Shown piece by piece: positions 1 to 9,750 of a DNA stretch of 64,000 bases. The stretch comes from Gemmatimonadota bacterium (lineage in GTDB: Bacteria > Gemmatimonadota > Gemmatimonadetes > Longimicrobiales > Gaopeijiaceae). Made by a program: the position numbers and the translations under genes. The DNA is taken from NCBI GenBank assembly GCA_022822445.1, contig JAJEBR010000113.1:1-64000 (forward strand). Reading direction: 5' to 3'. The notes below the pieces were generated by a model, which was not told the DNA's origin, ran no database searches, and saw only the letters and a program-made list of their open reading frames with translations. How positions within the stretch are numbered: position 1 is the first letter of the stretch; each line of letters begins with the position of its first letter.

Positions 1-915
1 ACGCTGGGGGGGCTGTTTGACATCTACGGTGAGGAGGTGACGCCCACGAAGGGCGAGCACACCCGGCAGCACGACCGGACCACGATGGCGATGTTCCTCC
101 GCTTCTTCGGACGGAACCGCGACCCGGCCACCCTGTCCCAAAGGGATTGGGACCGCTTCATCCGGGTGCGGCGGTCGGGCCGCGTCGGACCGAGCGGCAG
201 GCCCGTGTCGGACCGAACGGTCGAGTACGATCTGAAGCTCCTGATCGCCGTCCTGAATTGGGCGGCGAAGTCCCGGGACGAGCGGGGCCGCTTGTTGCTC
301 GACCGGAATCCGTTGCGCGGGCTCAGGACGCCCACGGAGAAGAATCCGACCCGCATAGTCCTCACCGAGGACGAGTACCGGAAGCTCCTGAAGGTGTCGC
401 GCCGGGTGGACTGGCGGTTCCGCGTTGCGCTCGTGCTCGCGCACGAGACCGGCCACCGGATCGGCGCGATTCGCCAGCTGCGGTGGATCGACATCGACTT
501 CCAGGGTGGGACGATCCGTTGGCGAGCCGAACACGACAAGTCGGGCTACGAGCACGTTACGCCCGTCACGGGCCAAGCCCTCGACGTGTTGCAGGAGGTA
601 CGGGCGTTGAACCCCGCAACCGCGGAGGCTCCGGTGCTGCCCGCGCCCAGGAATCCACTGGCGGTTGTGGGTGCCGCCCGGTTGCACGCTTGGTGGCAGA
701 AGGCCCAGATTCTTGCGGGACTGGAGCCGAAGCCCGGCAGGGGCTGGCACTCGCTGCGGCGGAAGTTTGCTTCCGACCTGATGGACCAGCCGCTGAAGGT
801 GCTTTGCCAACTCGGCGGTTGGAAGACGGCCAAGACGGTGCTTCGGTGCTATCAGCGGGCCGACGAGGGACAGCTTCGGAAGGCTCTGGAAGACCGCCGA
901 CGGGCTCGCGGCTGA
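1..915 (+). CDS. Tyrosine recombinase / phage-type integrase, 5' end outside window
   Basis: Site-specific DNA recombinase of the lambda-integrase family. The reading frame is open from base 1, and the residues before the first in-window start (GTG at 37) read like the usual N-terminal SAM-like DNA-binding domain (LFDIYGEEVTPTKGEHTR), so the true start probably lies left of the window. Catalytic signatures are visible: the first arginine in GHRIGAIRQLRW (about codon 155), HSLRR as the H-x-x-R box (about codon 250), and GGWKTAKTVLRCYQ carrying the tryptophan of box II and the nucleophilic tyrosine (about codon 284). It could be the integrase of an element extending left. No attachment site was recognised in the 200 bp that follow. 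Confidence 0.88.
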   Translation, partial: TLGGLFDIYGEEVTPTKGEHTRQHDRTTMAMFLRFFGRNRDPATLSQRDWDRFIRVRRSGRVGPSGRPVSDRTVEYDLKLLIAVLNWAAKSRDERGRLLLDRNPLRGLRTPTEKNPTRIVLTEDEYRKLLKVSRRVDWRFRVALVLAHETGHRIGAIRQLRWIDIDFQGGTIRWRAEHDKSGYEHVTPVTGQALDVLQEVRALNPATAEAPVLPAPRNPLAVVGAARLHAWWQKAQILAGLEPKPGRGWHSLRRKFASDLMDQPLKVLCQLGGWKTAKTVLRCYQRADEGQLRKALEDRRRARG

Positions 916-1117
916 ATTCGAGAATGGCGGGAGTCAAACGGCGGGTATCCGGGCTGTCGAACACGCAAATGCATTCACCGCAAGAAGATGCGAATCCACA
1001 CGGACATGTCAGCCCGGCGCCTCACCGCTCTCGGTAGTCGCGTTTTGACCTCGCTGAAAAGAATGGTGACGTTTCATCGGAACCCTGGAACGACCCACAG
1101 ACCGAAGGAGACAAATC

Positions 1118-2011
1118 ATGTATTCGAGGATCAAGGTTCTGTCGCTGGTGTTCACGGCGTCGATCGCATTTGCCGCCCCTGCCGTCGGCCAGAACGGGTG
1201 GTACATCGGGACGGACATCGGCCCTTCGCTGGTGCCGGAGGTCGGGTTGTTCGTGTCGGACAATGACTGGAGCACCAAGTGCGATCTGATCAACAATCCT
1301 GACCAGATCGAGACCAACGGTGCCTGCACGACGCAACCTCCGCGGGCCGAGTGGGAGAATGAGGTGGGAGGGGGTACGGGAACACTCGGCGGGCTGGCGA
1401 TCGGCTACCGGGTCGCGTGGTTCCGGGTCGAAGCCGAGTACTTCCACCGGACTGCGACGTACGGCGACCCCACGCCGGTGCGGATCGGCGATGTCGTGAC
1501 CCTGGAAAAGGCCGACCAGGAACTCGAGGCGGTGGAGAGCCGCATCGACGGTCTGATCGGGCACGGGCTCTTCGCGAACGCCTACGCGGAGCTGGCGGTG
1601 GGCTCCGACTACGCGGCCTACGTGGGTGTCGGCGCAGGGATGACCGCGGTCTCGGTGGACTACTTCAACCGCTGGAAGCGCAACGACGACCCGAGCCGGA
1701 TCGACACCTTCGACGATCCCGCGATGAAGGCCCGAATCGCGGGCACCACGACCATCGGAGCGGGGCGCAAGTCGGATGTCGCGTTCGGCTACCAGGGGCT
1801 TGTCGGGCTCGACCGCACGCTGAGCGAGTCGCTCAAGGTCGGGATCAAGCTCCGGTGGACCATGCTGGGCGAATTCGCGGACGAGGACGAGTACGTTCAG
1901 CTGCGCAGCCACGAGTCGAGCGTGGGCCGTGGGGAGCGGATCGTCTACCGGGTGGTGACCGACGACCTGTCGGCTTTCGGCGTCACGCTGAGTCTGAAGT
2001 ACGGGTTCTGA
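1118..2011 (+). CDS. Outer-membrane beta-barrel protein
   Basis: A 297-residue protein with a clear Sec signal peptide (MYSRIKVLSLVF...AVGQN) and alternating hydrophobic/polar strands with turns, ending in a C-terminal phenylalanine (SLKYGF). Both traits are typical of porin-like eight- to twelve-strand outer-membrane barrels assembled by BAM. The start is supported by a GGAGA-type ribosome site just before the ATG. Two cysteines in the first extracellular-loop region (CDLINN... and GACTTQ) could form a disulfide. It converges on the next gene with only 12 bp between the stops. Substrate or role cannot be read from the sequence; 'porin family/OMP_b-brl' is as far as I would go. Confidence 0.7.
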   Translation: MYSRIKVLSLVFTASIAFAAPAVGQNGWYIGTDIGPSLVPEVGLFVSDNDWSTKCDLINNPDQIETNGACTTQPPRAEWENEVGGGTGTLGGLAIGYRVAWFRVEAEYFHRTATYGDPTPVRIGDVVTLEKADQELEAVESRIDGLIGHGLFANAYAELAVGSDYAAYVGVGAGMTAVSVDYFNRWKRNDDPSRIDTFDDPAMKARIAGTTTIGAGRKSDVAFGYQGLVGLDRTLSESLKVGIKLRWTMLGEFADEDEYVQLRSHESSVGRGERIVYRVVTDDLSAFGVTLSLKYGF

Positions 2012-2023
2012 GTTTCCGGGAGG

Positions 2024-3292
2024 CTACCCCGGCAACTCGACCGCGTAGACCTCGATGAACTCTTCGCCCATTTCGCTCGTGCGCAGGACGGCGATGCGGT
2101 CTGCGGCCACGTCGAGCAGTTCGTGGCTGGCGCTGGGGATGGAGGTCTCGAGTTCGAGTGCGGCCCATCCGGTGATTCCGCCCTCTCTGACCTTCAGCAG
2201 CTCAGCACGATAGACCGGAAGGCTGAGCCTCCCGACCGGGATGCCGTCGGGCCCGAGAAACGTCCAACTGCGCTCCACGTCGTCGAGTCGGGGATAGCCT
2301 CCGAGCCAGATCCCGCCATCGGCATCCACCTTCAGCGCGCCGATGGCAGGATAGGTGTCGCGCACGCCCGCCTGCTCCAGGTCAGGGCGAAAGGATGATC
2401 GCACGTCTTCCGGGTAGACTTCGAGATAGAGTTCGGTCCAGGCTTCCTTTTCCTCGGAGGTGACTTCCGGGGTCGCGAATCCTCCCCGGATGCGGGTCCG
2501 CGGTGCCGAGGCTTCGTACAGCGTTACATCCACCGAATCGGTCGTGGCCAGAACCGCGTGCGTCCCGCGTCCCGCGTAGAGCGTGGTGGCGCCGAATCCG
2601 ACCGGGAACATCCTGTCGGGCGTGACGCGGCGCTCCTTCCCGGCCCACCGGCCAAGCGTATCCACCACCTCGCCGGCCTGGTCGAAGACCGCCAGAAAGA
2701 GTGGGCCCCGCTGAAACCCGAGGGGCCGGAAGGGACGCGTCTCGAGCACGGCGACAAACCCTCCGTCCGCCAGGTGAACCAGCGGGACATGGGCCTCGTT
2801 CAACTGGACGCGCTGAACCCCCGTCACGCTTCCCTGTGTGTTCAGGAAGGTGAAGCGCTGCAGACGGTCGTCGAACACGGCGAGATTGCCGTCTGCGCCG
2901 ACCCCGATCCCGGCCATGTTGACATACTCTCCCGGCCCCTCGCCCTCCCGGCCTGCCCGCTCACGCACGCTCCCCTGGTGATCGAGAAAGAGGACCTCGG
3001 ACGACCCCCTGTCCGCGACGGCGAGCGAGGAATCGGGAAGGAAGACAGCGCCCACCACGTGGTAGAGCTCGACATCCGGGGCGGTGGAATAGAGCAGCCG
3101 CATGCTCAGTTCGGGAAGATCGAGGGTAGCCAGATCGGGAATGTGCACGATCTCCACCCCGGCGGAGTCGGTGGCCGATACGGTCGCCGAAGCCGTCGCG
3201 GTGTCGGAGCGGCCCGGCCCTTCGGCTGCCTCCCCGCACCCGAGTGCCGCAATGCTCAGGGTCGCGAGTATCAGGCGTGCGGTCGGTTGCAT
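2024..3292 (-). CDS. Six-bladed beta-propeller lipoprotein
   Basis: A 422-residue exported protein with an N-terminal signal and lipobox (IAALGC), so probably lipid-anchored in the envelope. After a low-complexity Ala/Thr/Ser linker comes the motif DSAGVEIVHI, followed by NHL-like blades (VFLPDSSLAVADRGSSEVLFLD, VGADGNLAVFDDRLQRFTF, GREGEGPGEY). This 'DSAGVEIV + six-bladed propeller' layout is a large paralogous family in Gemmatimonadota with no assigned function. The GGAGGAGG ribosome site before the ATG fixes the start. It sits downstream of, and in the same direction as, a second propeller gene (3431-4717), with a 138-bp gap. Confidence 0.75.
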   Translation of the reverse strand: MQPTARLILATLSIAALGCGEAAEGPGRSDTATASATVSATDSAGVEIVHIPDLATLDLPELSMRLLYSTAPDVELYHVVGAVFLPDSSLAVADRGSSEVLFLDHQGSVRERAGREGEGPGEYVNMAGIGVGADGNLAVFDDRLQRFTFLNTQGSVTGVQRVQLNEAHVPLVHLADGGFVAVLETRPFRPLGFQRGPLFLAVFDQAGEVVDTLGRWAGKERRVTPDRMFPVGFGATTLYAGRGTHAVLATTDSVDVTLYEASAPRTRIRGGFATPEVTSEEKEAWTELYLEVYPEDVRSSFRPDLEQAGVRDTYPAIGALKVDADGGIWLGGYPRLDDVERSWTFLGPDGIPVGRLSLPVYRAELLKVREGGITGWAALELETSIPSASHELLDVAADRIAVLRTSEMGEEFIEVYAVELPG

Positions 3293-3430
3293 CGGGTCCT
3301 CCTCCGAGCCTCGGTTCAGCTGGCGAGCACCTGTGGGGCGACGGACTTCGGGCGCGGCGCGCTGAACTCGATGATGACCCTGTACGTCGTCAGGAATGGC
3401 GCGGGTTTCATTTTCATGGTAGCCGACGCC

Positions 3431-4717
3431 TCACCGCTCGCTAAAGCCGTCCCGGCGTATCCGATACCCCTCCACTCTTTCCACGCCCAGTTCGTCCCGC
3501 CGGACCGTAAGGAAGAAGTCCGGGCCGATCCAGCAGGGAGACCCGTGAGGCATGCAGGGCAGGAAATCCGGAGGTGCGCCGGGTATGATGCCCAGCCAGC
3601 GCCCCTCCGGGCTGAAGACGCTCCACTGATCCGGCATTCCGGACTCCGACGCAGACCATTCCCTGACCCACAGGTAGCCTTCGGTGTCCACGACGAGCGC
3701 ACCGACAGGCGGGTAGGATTCCCGCACGGGCTGCATCTCCAGGATCCTCGGGTCATCTCCTTCCCCGGCGGCCTGCAGCCATGCCTGGCGCGATCGGTCG
3801 GTAAGGGGGACGGGGTCCGTGGTGCGGCGGATGATCCGGAGCAGGGTGCCGTCCGGGGCGAACTGGCGGATCTCGTTCCGGTCCCCCTGGCTGACGTAGA
3901 TGACGAGTGGGTCTCCGCCACCCGCGACGTGAGAGTCGAGGACGTAGTAATAGGGGAAGGGCGGTGCATCGATGCCGGGTCCGGGATACCACATCTCTTG
4001 GAGGGGCCAGGCACCCAGATGGTGGGTTGCGTAGCTCGAGTCCACCCGCAGGAAGTCGGTGGGCGAGCCCCTGTAGACGCTGCCGGGAGTGGGCCGAAAG
4101 TCGGGATCCCCCCTCCCTGCCCGTACTACGAAGGAGCCGTCCGGCATCGGATGCCGGGGCGATTCGGCGGTGCCCCCGGTGCGTTCGATGATGAGGCCGA
4201 GATCGAGCGAGCGCTGCTTCAGGAGGTTGCCTTCCGGGTCGAAATACGCGACCGGGTTGAACCACATATCCCAGACCGCGAGAGTGTCGGGCGGCAGGTA
4301 TTGCAGGTAATCAGGGCGGGTGAATTCGCCGGGACCCTGGCCCCGGCGGCCGATCGTCCTGACCAGCTGCCCCGAGGGCGTGAAGATCGCAAGCTGCCGG
4401 TTTCCCGTTGACAGGACTGCCACCCGGCCGTCGTCAAGGCGGGCGAGTCCGTAAACCTGCCAGACCAGATGGCTGGAGTCGCCGACGGCTGCGGACGGGT
4501 CCTGCTGGCCACCAATGACGATCTCCGGTTCGGAATCGATGGTCCAGAAACCGCCCGGCGACCGTTCCGGCGCGTGATTCTCGACGATCTCGATCCCGGC
4601 GGAATCCCATCTGACGACGCCGATATCGTCGGGTTGCGAAGCGGGCTGTTCACACGCTGACGCCAGGTGGGCGGCCAGCACGGCGGTGATGAGCTCGACG
4701 GGCCGGGCTCGTGCCAC
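3431..4717 (-). CDS. Six-bladed beta-propeller lipoprotein
   Basis: A 428-residue paralogue of the preceding propeller. I chose the GTG at 4717 because it is preceded by GGAGG (GGCGGAGGTAGGC-GTG) and gives a short signal peptide ending in a lipobox-like LASAC; the frame stays open further upstream, but that part is antisense noise over the neighbouring gene. The N-terminal signature is WDSAGIEIVEN, then blades with GRRGQGPGEFTRPDYLQYL, VYGLARLDDGRVAVLSTGNRQ and VVDTEGYLWVREW. The start lies 2 nt after the stop of the phosphoesterase at 4720-6297, so the two are co-transcribed and probably translationally coupled. The function is unknown; a secreted scaffold or binding protein is the most that can be said. 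Confidence 0.75.
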   Translation of the reverse strand: MARARPVELITAVLAAHLASACEQPASQPDDIGVVRWDSAGIEIVENHAPERSPGGFWTIDSEPEIVIGGQQDPSAAVGDSSHLVWQVYGLARLDDGRVAVLSTGNRQLAIFTPSGQLVRTIGRRGQGPGEFTRPDYLQYLPPDTLAVWDMWFNPVAYFDPEGNLLKQRSLDLGLIIERTGGTAESPRHPMPDGSFVVRAGRGDPDFRPTPGSVYRGSPTDFLRVDSSYATHHLGAWPLQEMWYPGPGIDAPPFPYYYVLDSHVAGGGDPLVIYVSQGDRNEIRQFAPDGTLLRIIRRTTDPVPLTDRSRQAWLQAAGEGDDPRILEMQPVRESYPPVGALVVDTEGYLWVREWSASESGMPDQWSVFSPEGRWLGIIPGAPPDFLPCMPHGSPCWIGPDFFLTVRRDELGVERVEGYRIRRDGFSER

Positions 4718-4719
4718 GC

Positions 4720-6297
4720 CTACCTCCGCCACTCCCCGCGGAACACCCGCCCGAACCGGTCCGTCGCCTCGACCACGACCTCGCGCTCTTCGCCCGTGAG
4801 CGCCGCGCGGAACAGGTGATCCACGGGCACCGGCTCCACCCAGTCGCGGCGTTCCGGCAGATCGGGTCCGGAGTGCAGCTCCACGCTCAGCGGGTCGAGG
4901 CCCCGGCGGCGCTCCATCCGGCCGCGCGGCTCGCCGTCCGCGAACCAGCGAACCGTCCACTCCGGGTCCCAGTTCCAGATGTTGGCGAGTACCTCGCCGG
5001 GGGCCGATGGATCCGGGCCCGTGCGGTGCAGGCGCATCTGATGGTCGGGATCGTGGCCGGTCGCCTTGTAGCGCCAGCTCACCTGCTCGCCGCGGATGGT
5101 GTAGACGCAGTAGCCGTTGGGCGTGCCGTCGTGACAGATCGGGCCGCTCCACCAGGCGCCGCAGACGGCTCCGGTGACGTGCTCGTGCGTTCCCTGCTCG
5201 AAGACGTGCTCGCACTCGTGGGTGTGGCCCGTCAGGATGTGGGCGTCGAAGGGCTCGAGGAGACGGTAGAGCGCCTCGCGGTTCGTGATCGCGAGCCGGG
5301 TGCTCGGGGACTCCTCGCCGAGGCGCAGGTGCTGGCTGCCGAGGGCGGGGATGTGAGTGGCCACGATCACCGGCGAGCCGCTTTCAACCCGGGCAAGATC
5401 CTGCTCCAGCCAGCGCAGGGTGTCGGCGTCGAGGTAGCCAAGGTACCCCCGTCCGTACCAGAAGACGTCGTCGAGCACGACGTAGTGCACCGCGCCCCGG
5501 TTGAACGAGTAGTTTCCGGGCCCGAAGTGGCTGGCGAAGGTCTCGATCGACCCGTGGTCGGTGGGGCTGGCCATGTCCAGGTCGTGATTGCCGACGACCT
5601 GGAAGAAGGGGATCCCGATCTCTCCCACCCCGCGTTCGTAGTCGGGGTAGAACTGGAGGTTGTCGAACATGATGTCGCCGCAGGAGATCCCGAACGCGTG
5701 CTCGTCGCCGAGCGACCGCACGGTGCCGCGCAGATCGGGCACGGACTGCGATAGGAACCAGCCCACCTCGGTTGCGTCCTGCGTCTGGATGTCTCCCAGG
5801 AGGAGGAGCGTGTGGTCGTCGTGGGGGACCGGATCGGGTTCGAGTTCGAAGACGGCCGACTGCTCGCTGCGACGGGTCAGAGGCCGGTAGAAGCGGGCGG
5901 TCCCGGTGCCGTTGAGCGGGATCCGGTAGCCCGACGGCAGCGTGATCCGGACGAACCCCTGTTCGGGGACGGTGACCAGCTCGAAAGTGCCGTCGGCCGC
6001 GGTGTCCACGACCTGGACGCCGTCCGTGACGGGGATGCGGGGGAGTCCGGTGCCGCGCGCGCGCACCACGCCCCGGACCCGGATCGGGGCGGAGTGGGGT
6101 GTTGTGCCATGGCGCGTCCCGGGCCGCGACGGATGTGCACGGAGGTCGAGCGGCGCGTAGGGATCTGCGAGAATGCGCTCCGGGGCGATGATCGCGCCCG
6201 TCAGCGCGGCGGCCCCGGCCCGGAGGAACGCGCGGCGGGAGGTCGGGTGGGGGATCACGGATGGCGCTCGGCTGCGCTTTCCGGGAGCGATGGTCAC
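4720..6297 (-). CDS. Tat-exported calcineurin-like phosphoesterase
   Basis: A 525-residue metallophosphoesterase. The N-terminus has a twin-arginine signal (TSRRAFLRAGAAALTG), so it is exported folded. A transthyretin-like N-terminal domain (GVQVVDTAADGTFELVTVP) is followed by the binuclear-metal motifs of the calcineurin fold: LLGDIQ, SCGDIMFDN, VVGNHDLD, VATHIP and LTGHTHECEH, then a C-terminal domain found in this subfamily. The likely reaction is phosphomonoester or phosphodiester hydrolysis at the cell surface; the substrate is unknown. The start is GTG with GGAGG a few bases upstream. It is the first gene of a two-gene unit with the downstream propeller lipoprotein. Confidence 0.85.
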   Translation of the reverse strand: MTIAPGKRSRAPSVIPHPTSRRAFLRAGAAALTGAIIAPERILADPYAPLDLRAHPSRPGTRHGTTPHSAPIRVRGVVRARGTGLPRIPVTDGVQVVDTAADGTFELVTVPEQGFVRITLPSGYRIPLNGTGTARFYRPLTRRSEQSAVFELEPDPVPHDDHTLLLLGDIQTQDATEVGWFLSQSVPDLRGTVRSLGDEHAFGISCGDIMFDNLQFYPDYERGVGEIGIPFFQVVGNHDLDMASPTDHGSIETFASHFGPGNYSFNRGAVHYVVLDDVFWYGRGYLGYLDADTLRWLEQDLARVESGSPVIVATHIPALGSQHLRLGEESPSTRLAITNREALYRLLEPFDAHILTGHTHECEHVFEQGTHEHVTGAVCGAWWSGPICHDGTPNGYCVYTIRGEQVSWRYKATGHDPDHQMRLHRTGPDPSAPGEVLANIWNWDPEWTVRWFADGEPRGRMERRRGLDPLSVELHSGPDLPERRDWVEPVPVDHLFRAALTGEEREVVVEATDRFGRVFRGEWRR

Positions 6298-6563
6298 GTG
6301 CCACCTCCATCGGGGTTGCGGGCTGATCCCGGTTTGGAAGGATCGTCGGGGTGCCGAGCGTCAACCTATCGCTCGGGCGACGCCCCCACAAAGCCGTCTA
6401 TCCGCGCCAGACTCGGCCCTGCGATGTGCCGCCCGGTCTCGCGGGGCACGGGGCGGCTGTTTCGATTCCCGGGACCTCCTGGCCACCAGCTGGGTATCCG
6501 ACTGAAGGAAGTTGGACGTAATCTGTCACCCATCCTGTCTGCTCTATCGCCAAGGGAGAACGA

Positions 6564-9500
6564 ATGACCCGCCCCGCATCACGCTTCTGCTGCGCATCCC
6601 TTTGCGCCTTCCTGCTGGCGGCCTGCTCGGACGAGCCCGAGCCCACGGCACCGGAACCGCCACCGGTCACACCGGTCGACCCCGTCAACCCCGACCGGCA
6701 GGTGTTGATCGCCCTCTACAACGCGACGGGCGGACCGAACTGGTGGCAAAACCGCAACTGGAACACTCTTGCGAGCATAGGAACCTGGTACGGTGTCGAG
6801 ACCGACTCGGACGGCCACGTCACCGAGGTGGTGTTGGATGACAACAACCTTGTGGGCACATTGCCCGTCGAACTCGGCAATTTGGCACAACTGCAAAGGC
6901 TCGTCCTGGACGAAAACGAAATCTCGGGACGAATTCCGCCCGAGTTGGGGAATCTGAGCAACCTCACCATGCTCAACCTGCGGGGAAACAGCCTGGAGGG
7001 CCCGATCCCTGCGGAACTCGGTGCTCTCACCAGGTTGGACACGCTGGACCTCTTCTTCACCGGCGTGTCCGGGGCGATCCCGCCGTCCCTCGGCAACCTG
7101 AGTTCAGTTCAGCGATTCACCGTGGGCTGGAACCAGCTGTCGGGTCCGATTCCGGCGGAGCTGGGGCGGTTGGACAACGCGACGTACATGAACTTCAGTC
7201 GCAACGAGCTGACCGGAACGATTCCCCCGGAGTTCGGCGATCTGGATTCGATCGAGTTGCTGTCGGTCTCGCGGAACAACCTGACTGGCAACATTCCGGC
7301 CGAGCTTGGCCAATTGGCGACTCTGGAACGCCTGTATCTCTACGACAACCAGTTGACCGGCCAAATCCCCCCGGCCCTGGCACAGCTGTCGCAGCTCGAC
7401 CTGCTCTGGATCCATCAGAACCAGCTCGCGGGCCCCATCCCGGACGGGTTCGCCAACCTGACGGCGCTGGAGGACCTCCGCGCCCACGAGAACAGGCTGA
7501 GTGGCGTGATTCCGTCGTTTCTGGGCGGTTTCCCGCTGAGGCTTCTTTATCTGCATGACAACGCCCTGAGTGGCGGGATGCCAGCCGAGATCGGCGGGAT
7601 CGGTACGCTGGAGTTGCTCACCCTCCACGGGAACCGGGAGTTGGCCGGACTGCTGCCGCGCAGTCTGCTGGGCCTCGAGTTTCTGCGGACGCTCACGTTT
7701 GAAGAAACCGGACTGTGCCCGCAGGTCGACGACGAGTTCCAGAAGTGGCTGAAGGCGGTACCGAACCTTGCCGGTGCGGAGTGTGATCCCCGGGAGCTCG
7801 AGAGATTCGCGCTGGCGGAGTTTCACGACATGACCGGCGGCGCATCCTGGGCGGTCCGCAGCGGCTGGCTCAGCGACGCGGACGTCGGCGACTGGTACGG
7901 TGTCACGTCCGAGGACGGGCACGTCGTGGAACTCAGGCTGCCCGACAACGGCCTCGCCGGCCCCCTCCCGTCGGAGATCGCCAATCTCACGCGGCTGAGG
8001 GCGCTCAATCTATCGGGGAACGATCTGTCCGGTGCGTTTCCGAACGCCGTTGCGGGACTGTCGGCGTTGACCGAGCTGCGAGTGGCCGGGAACCGCGGGC
8101 TCGAAGGCGCGCTCCCGTTCGGCCTTCGGCGGCTGGACAATCTCCGCGTGCTGGATTTCGACGGAACCGGCCTTTGTGCATCCCCGTCCACGAACTTTCA
8201 GGCATGGTTCACCGCAATCGCCGAAACTGCGGGTGCGACCTGCGACAATCCGGACCAGGTCACCGTATCGCTCGAGACGGTCTACCTCACGCAGTCGGTC
8301 CAGACTCCGTCGAGGAGGGTGCGGCTCGTGGCGAATCGGGACGCACTGCTGAGGGCGTTCGTCACTGCCGAGGAGCCGCGCGGATACTTCGAACCCGAGG
8401 TCCTGGCGGTCTTCACGGGCCCCGGCGGCCGCGAGGTTCATCGGGTGGTGATGACGCGCGACGACAACCAGATCCCGGCAGAAGCGCACGAGGGGGATGT
8501 CGAGTCGTCGTACAATGCGGTGATTCCTGCCGAGGTCCTCACCCCCGGCGTGCGAATGCTGGTGGAGGTGGACCCCGAGGGAGACCTGCCGCTGACGGCG
8601 GAAAGCCGGACGCGCTTCCCGGAAACGGGTTCGGATTCGCTGAGGGTGGTGGAAGTGCCCCCGTTGCAGCTCACCCTCGTCCCGGTCCTGGAGCAGGCGG
8701 CGCCCGACACGTCGATTCTGGCGTGGGTCCGCGGCGTCTCCGCCGAGAGTCCCCAGGCGGGACTGCTGAAGCACTCGTTCCCGCTCGCCGAGTTCAGCGT
8801 CCGTCCCCACGAACCCTTCTACACGTCGCTCGACATCACCACGACGGCCGGGCAGGTGGCACTCTTCGGAGAACTCGAGGCGTTGCGGACGGTGGAGGGC
8901 GGCACCGGCCACTACTACGGGGTCGCCGCGGATCTGGGGTCAGTGGGCGGCCGGGGTCAGCTGCCCGGTTGGGTGAGCGTCGGTGTACCGAGGACCAATA
9001 CCCTGACGCACGAGGTGGGACACAATGTCTCATTGAGGCACGCGCCCTGCGGCAATCCTCCAGGAGTCAATCCGGCCTACCCCTACCTGGACGGGAGCAT
9101 CGGCGTGTGGGGCTACGACTTCCGCGACGGATCGGCGGTGTCTCCCGACCGCAGCGAGGACATCATGACGTATTGCAGGACACGCCCATGGATCAGCGAC
9201 TACCACTACAGGAGTGTCATCGACCATCGGGCCGCTTCGGCGGGGAACATCGCGGGGGACGGGGTGGTTGCCGCGAACCCGTCTTCGGACATGCTGGTGC
9301 TATGGGGAGGAGTTGCGGATGGCGAGTTGCTGCTCGAACCGGTGTATTCGATGCATGCCGCACCCCGCCTCCCCGAAGAGGGCGGTCCCTATCGCATCAG
9401 GGGAATCGGCTCCGACGGGCGGACGCTGCTGGCACTGGATTTCATGCCCGGCGAGGACGGGCACGGCGGAAGGCACTTCTTCTTCACGGTGCCCCTGGAG

Positions 9501-9728
9501 CCCGAGTGGGAGGACTCCCTCGACAGGATCATCCTCACCGGACCCGAAGGCCAGGTTGCCGTGGCCCGCGACGATGAGCGCGCCATCACGGTCGTGACGG
9601 AGCGCGGGACGGGGCGCATGCGGGCCATTCTGCGGGACTGGGACGGCGCGCTGCCGGCGGGGTTGCGGGGGGAGGGGCTGGAGATCGCCACGACGCGCGG
9701 GCTGGGTGAGGCGGTGCGGCGGAGGTGA
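6564..9728 (+). CDS. LRR lipoprotein with metzincin-type zinc peptidase site
   Basis: A 1054-residue lipoprotein (lipobox LLAAC, residues about 15-21). It has a Pro-rich linker, then about a dozen plant-type leucine-rich repeats (pattern L..N.L.G.IP.ELG.L) introduced by NATGGPNWWQNRNWN and GTWYGVE. A second, shorter LRR block opens with a variant of the same cap (DMTGGASW ... GDWYGVT). From about residue 570 a beta-rich region follows, then NTLTHEVGHNVSLRHAPC (about 813-829), which is the HExxHxxxxxH zinc site of metzincin peptidases, and DIMTYC, equivalent to a Met-turn. GGGAG precedes the ATG. It is probably a surface protein that binds through the LRRs and cleaves peptide substrates. The 266-bp upstream gap to the divergent phosphoesterase operon should hold promoters. 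Confidence 0.8.
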   Translation: MTRPASRFCCASLCAFLLAACSDEPEPTAPEPPPVTPVDPVNPDRQVLIALYNATGGPNWWQNRNWNTLASIGTWYGVETDSDGHVTEVVLDDNNLVGTLPVELGNLAQLQRLVLDENEISGRIPPELGNLSNLTMLNLRGNSLEGPIPAELGALTRLDTLDLFFTGVSGAIPPSLGNLSSVQRFTVGWNQLSGPIPAELGRLDNATYMNFSRNELTGTIPPEFGDLDSIELLSVSRNNLTGNIPAELGQLATLERLYLYDNQLTGQIPPALAQLSQLDLLWIHQNQLAGPIPDGFANLTALEDLRAHENRLSGVIPSFLGGFPLRLLYLHDNALSGGMPAEIGGIGTLELLTLHGNRELAGLLPRSLLGLEFLRTLTFEETGLCPQVDDEFQKWLKAVPNLAGAECDPRELERFALAEFHDMTGGASWAVRSGWLSDADVGDWYGVTSEDGHVVELRLPDNGLAGPLPSEIANLTRLRALNLSGNDLSGAFPNAVAGLSALTELRVAGNRGLEGALPFGLRRLDNLRVLDFDGTGLCASPSTNFQAWFTAIAETAGATCDNPDQVTVSLETVYLTQSVQTPSRRVRLVANRDALLRAFVTAEEPRGYFEPEVLAVFTGPGGREVHRVVMTRDDNQIPAEAHEGDVESSYNAVIPAEVLTPGVRMLVEVDPEGDLPLTAESRTRFPETGSDSLRVVEVPPLQLTLVPVLEQAAPDTSILAWVRGVSAESPQAGLLKHSFPLAEFSVRPHEPFYTSLDITTTAGQVALFGELEALRTVEGGTGHYYGVAADLGSVGGRGQLPGWVSVGVPRTNTLTHEVGHNVSLRHAPCGNPPGVNPAYPYLDGSIGVWGYDFRDGSAVSPDRSEDIMTYCRTRPWISDYHYRSVIDHRAASAGNIAGDGVVAANPSSDMLVLWGGVADGELLLEPVYSMHAAPRLPEEGGPYRIRGIGSDGRTLLALDFMPGEDGHGGRHFFFTVPLEPEWEDSLDRIILTGPEGQVAVARDDERAITVVTERGTGRMRAILRDWDGALPAGLRGEGLEIATTRGLGEAVRRR

Positions 9729-9750
9729 CGGCGGACGTGACGCTAAACGC

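Noticed and set aside
1-915. The left-edge integrase as the mover of the 60-63 kb island
   Set aside because: It is nearly 60 kb away with many core genes between, so nothing in the sequence links the two.
2558-4411. 617-codon open frame on the plus strand
   Set aside because: It runs antisense across two good propeller genes, has a biased residue makeup and no domain; it is a side effect of high GC codon use.
3431-5215. Longer 594-residue version of the second propeller
   Set aside because: The first 166 residues are antisense-like Arg-rich sequence overlapping the phosphoesterase gene; GTG 4717 with GGAGG and a signal peptide is the better start.
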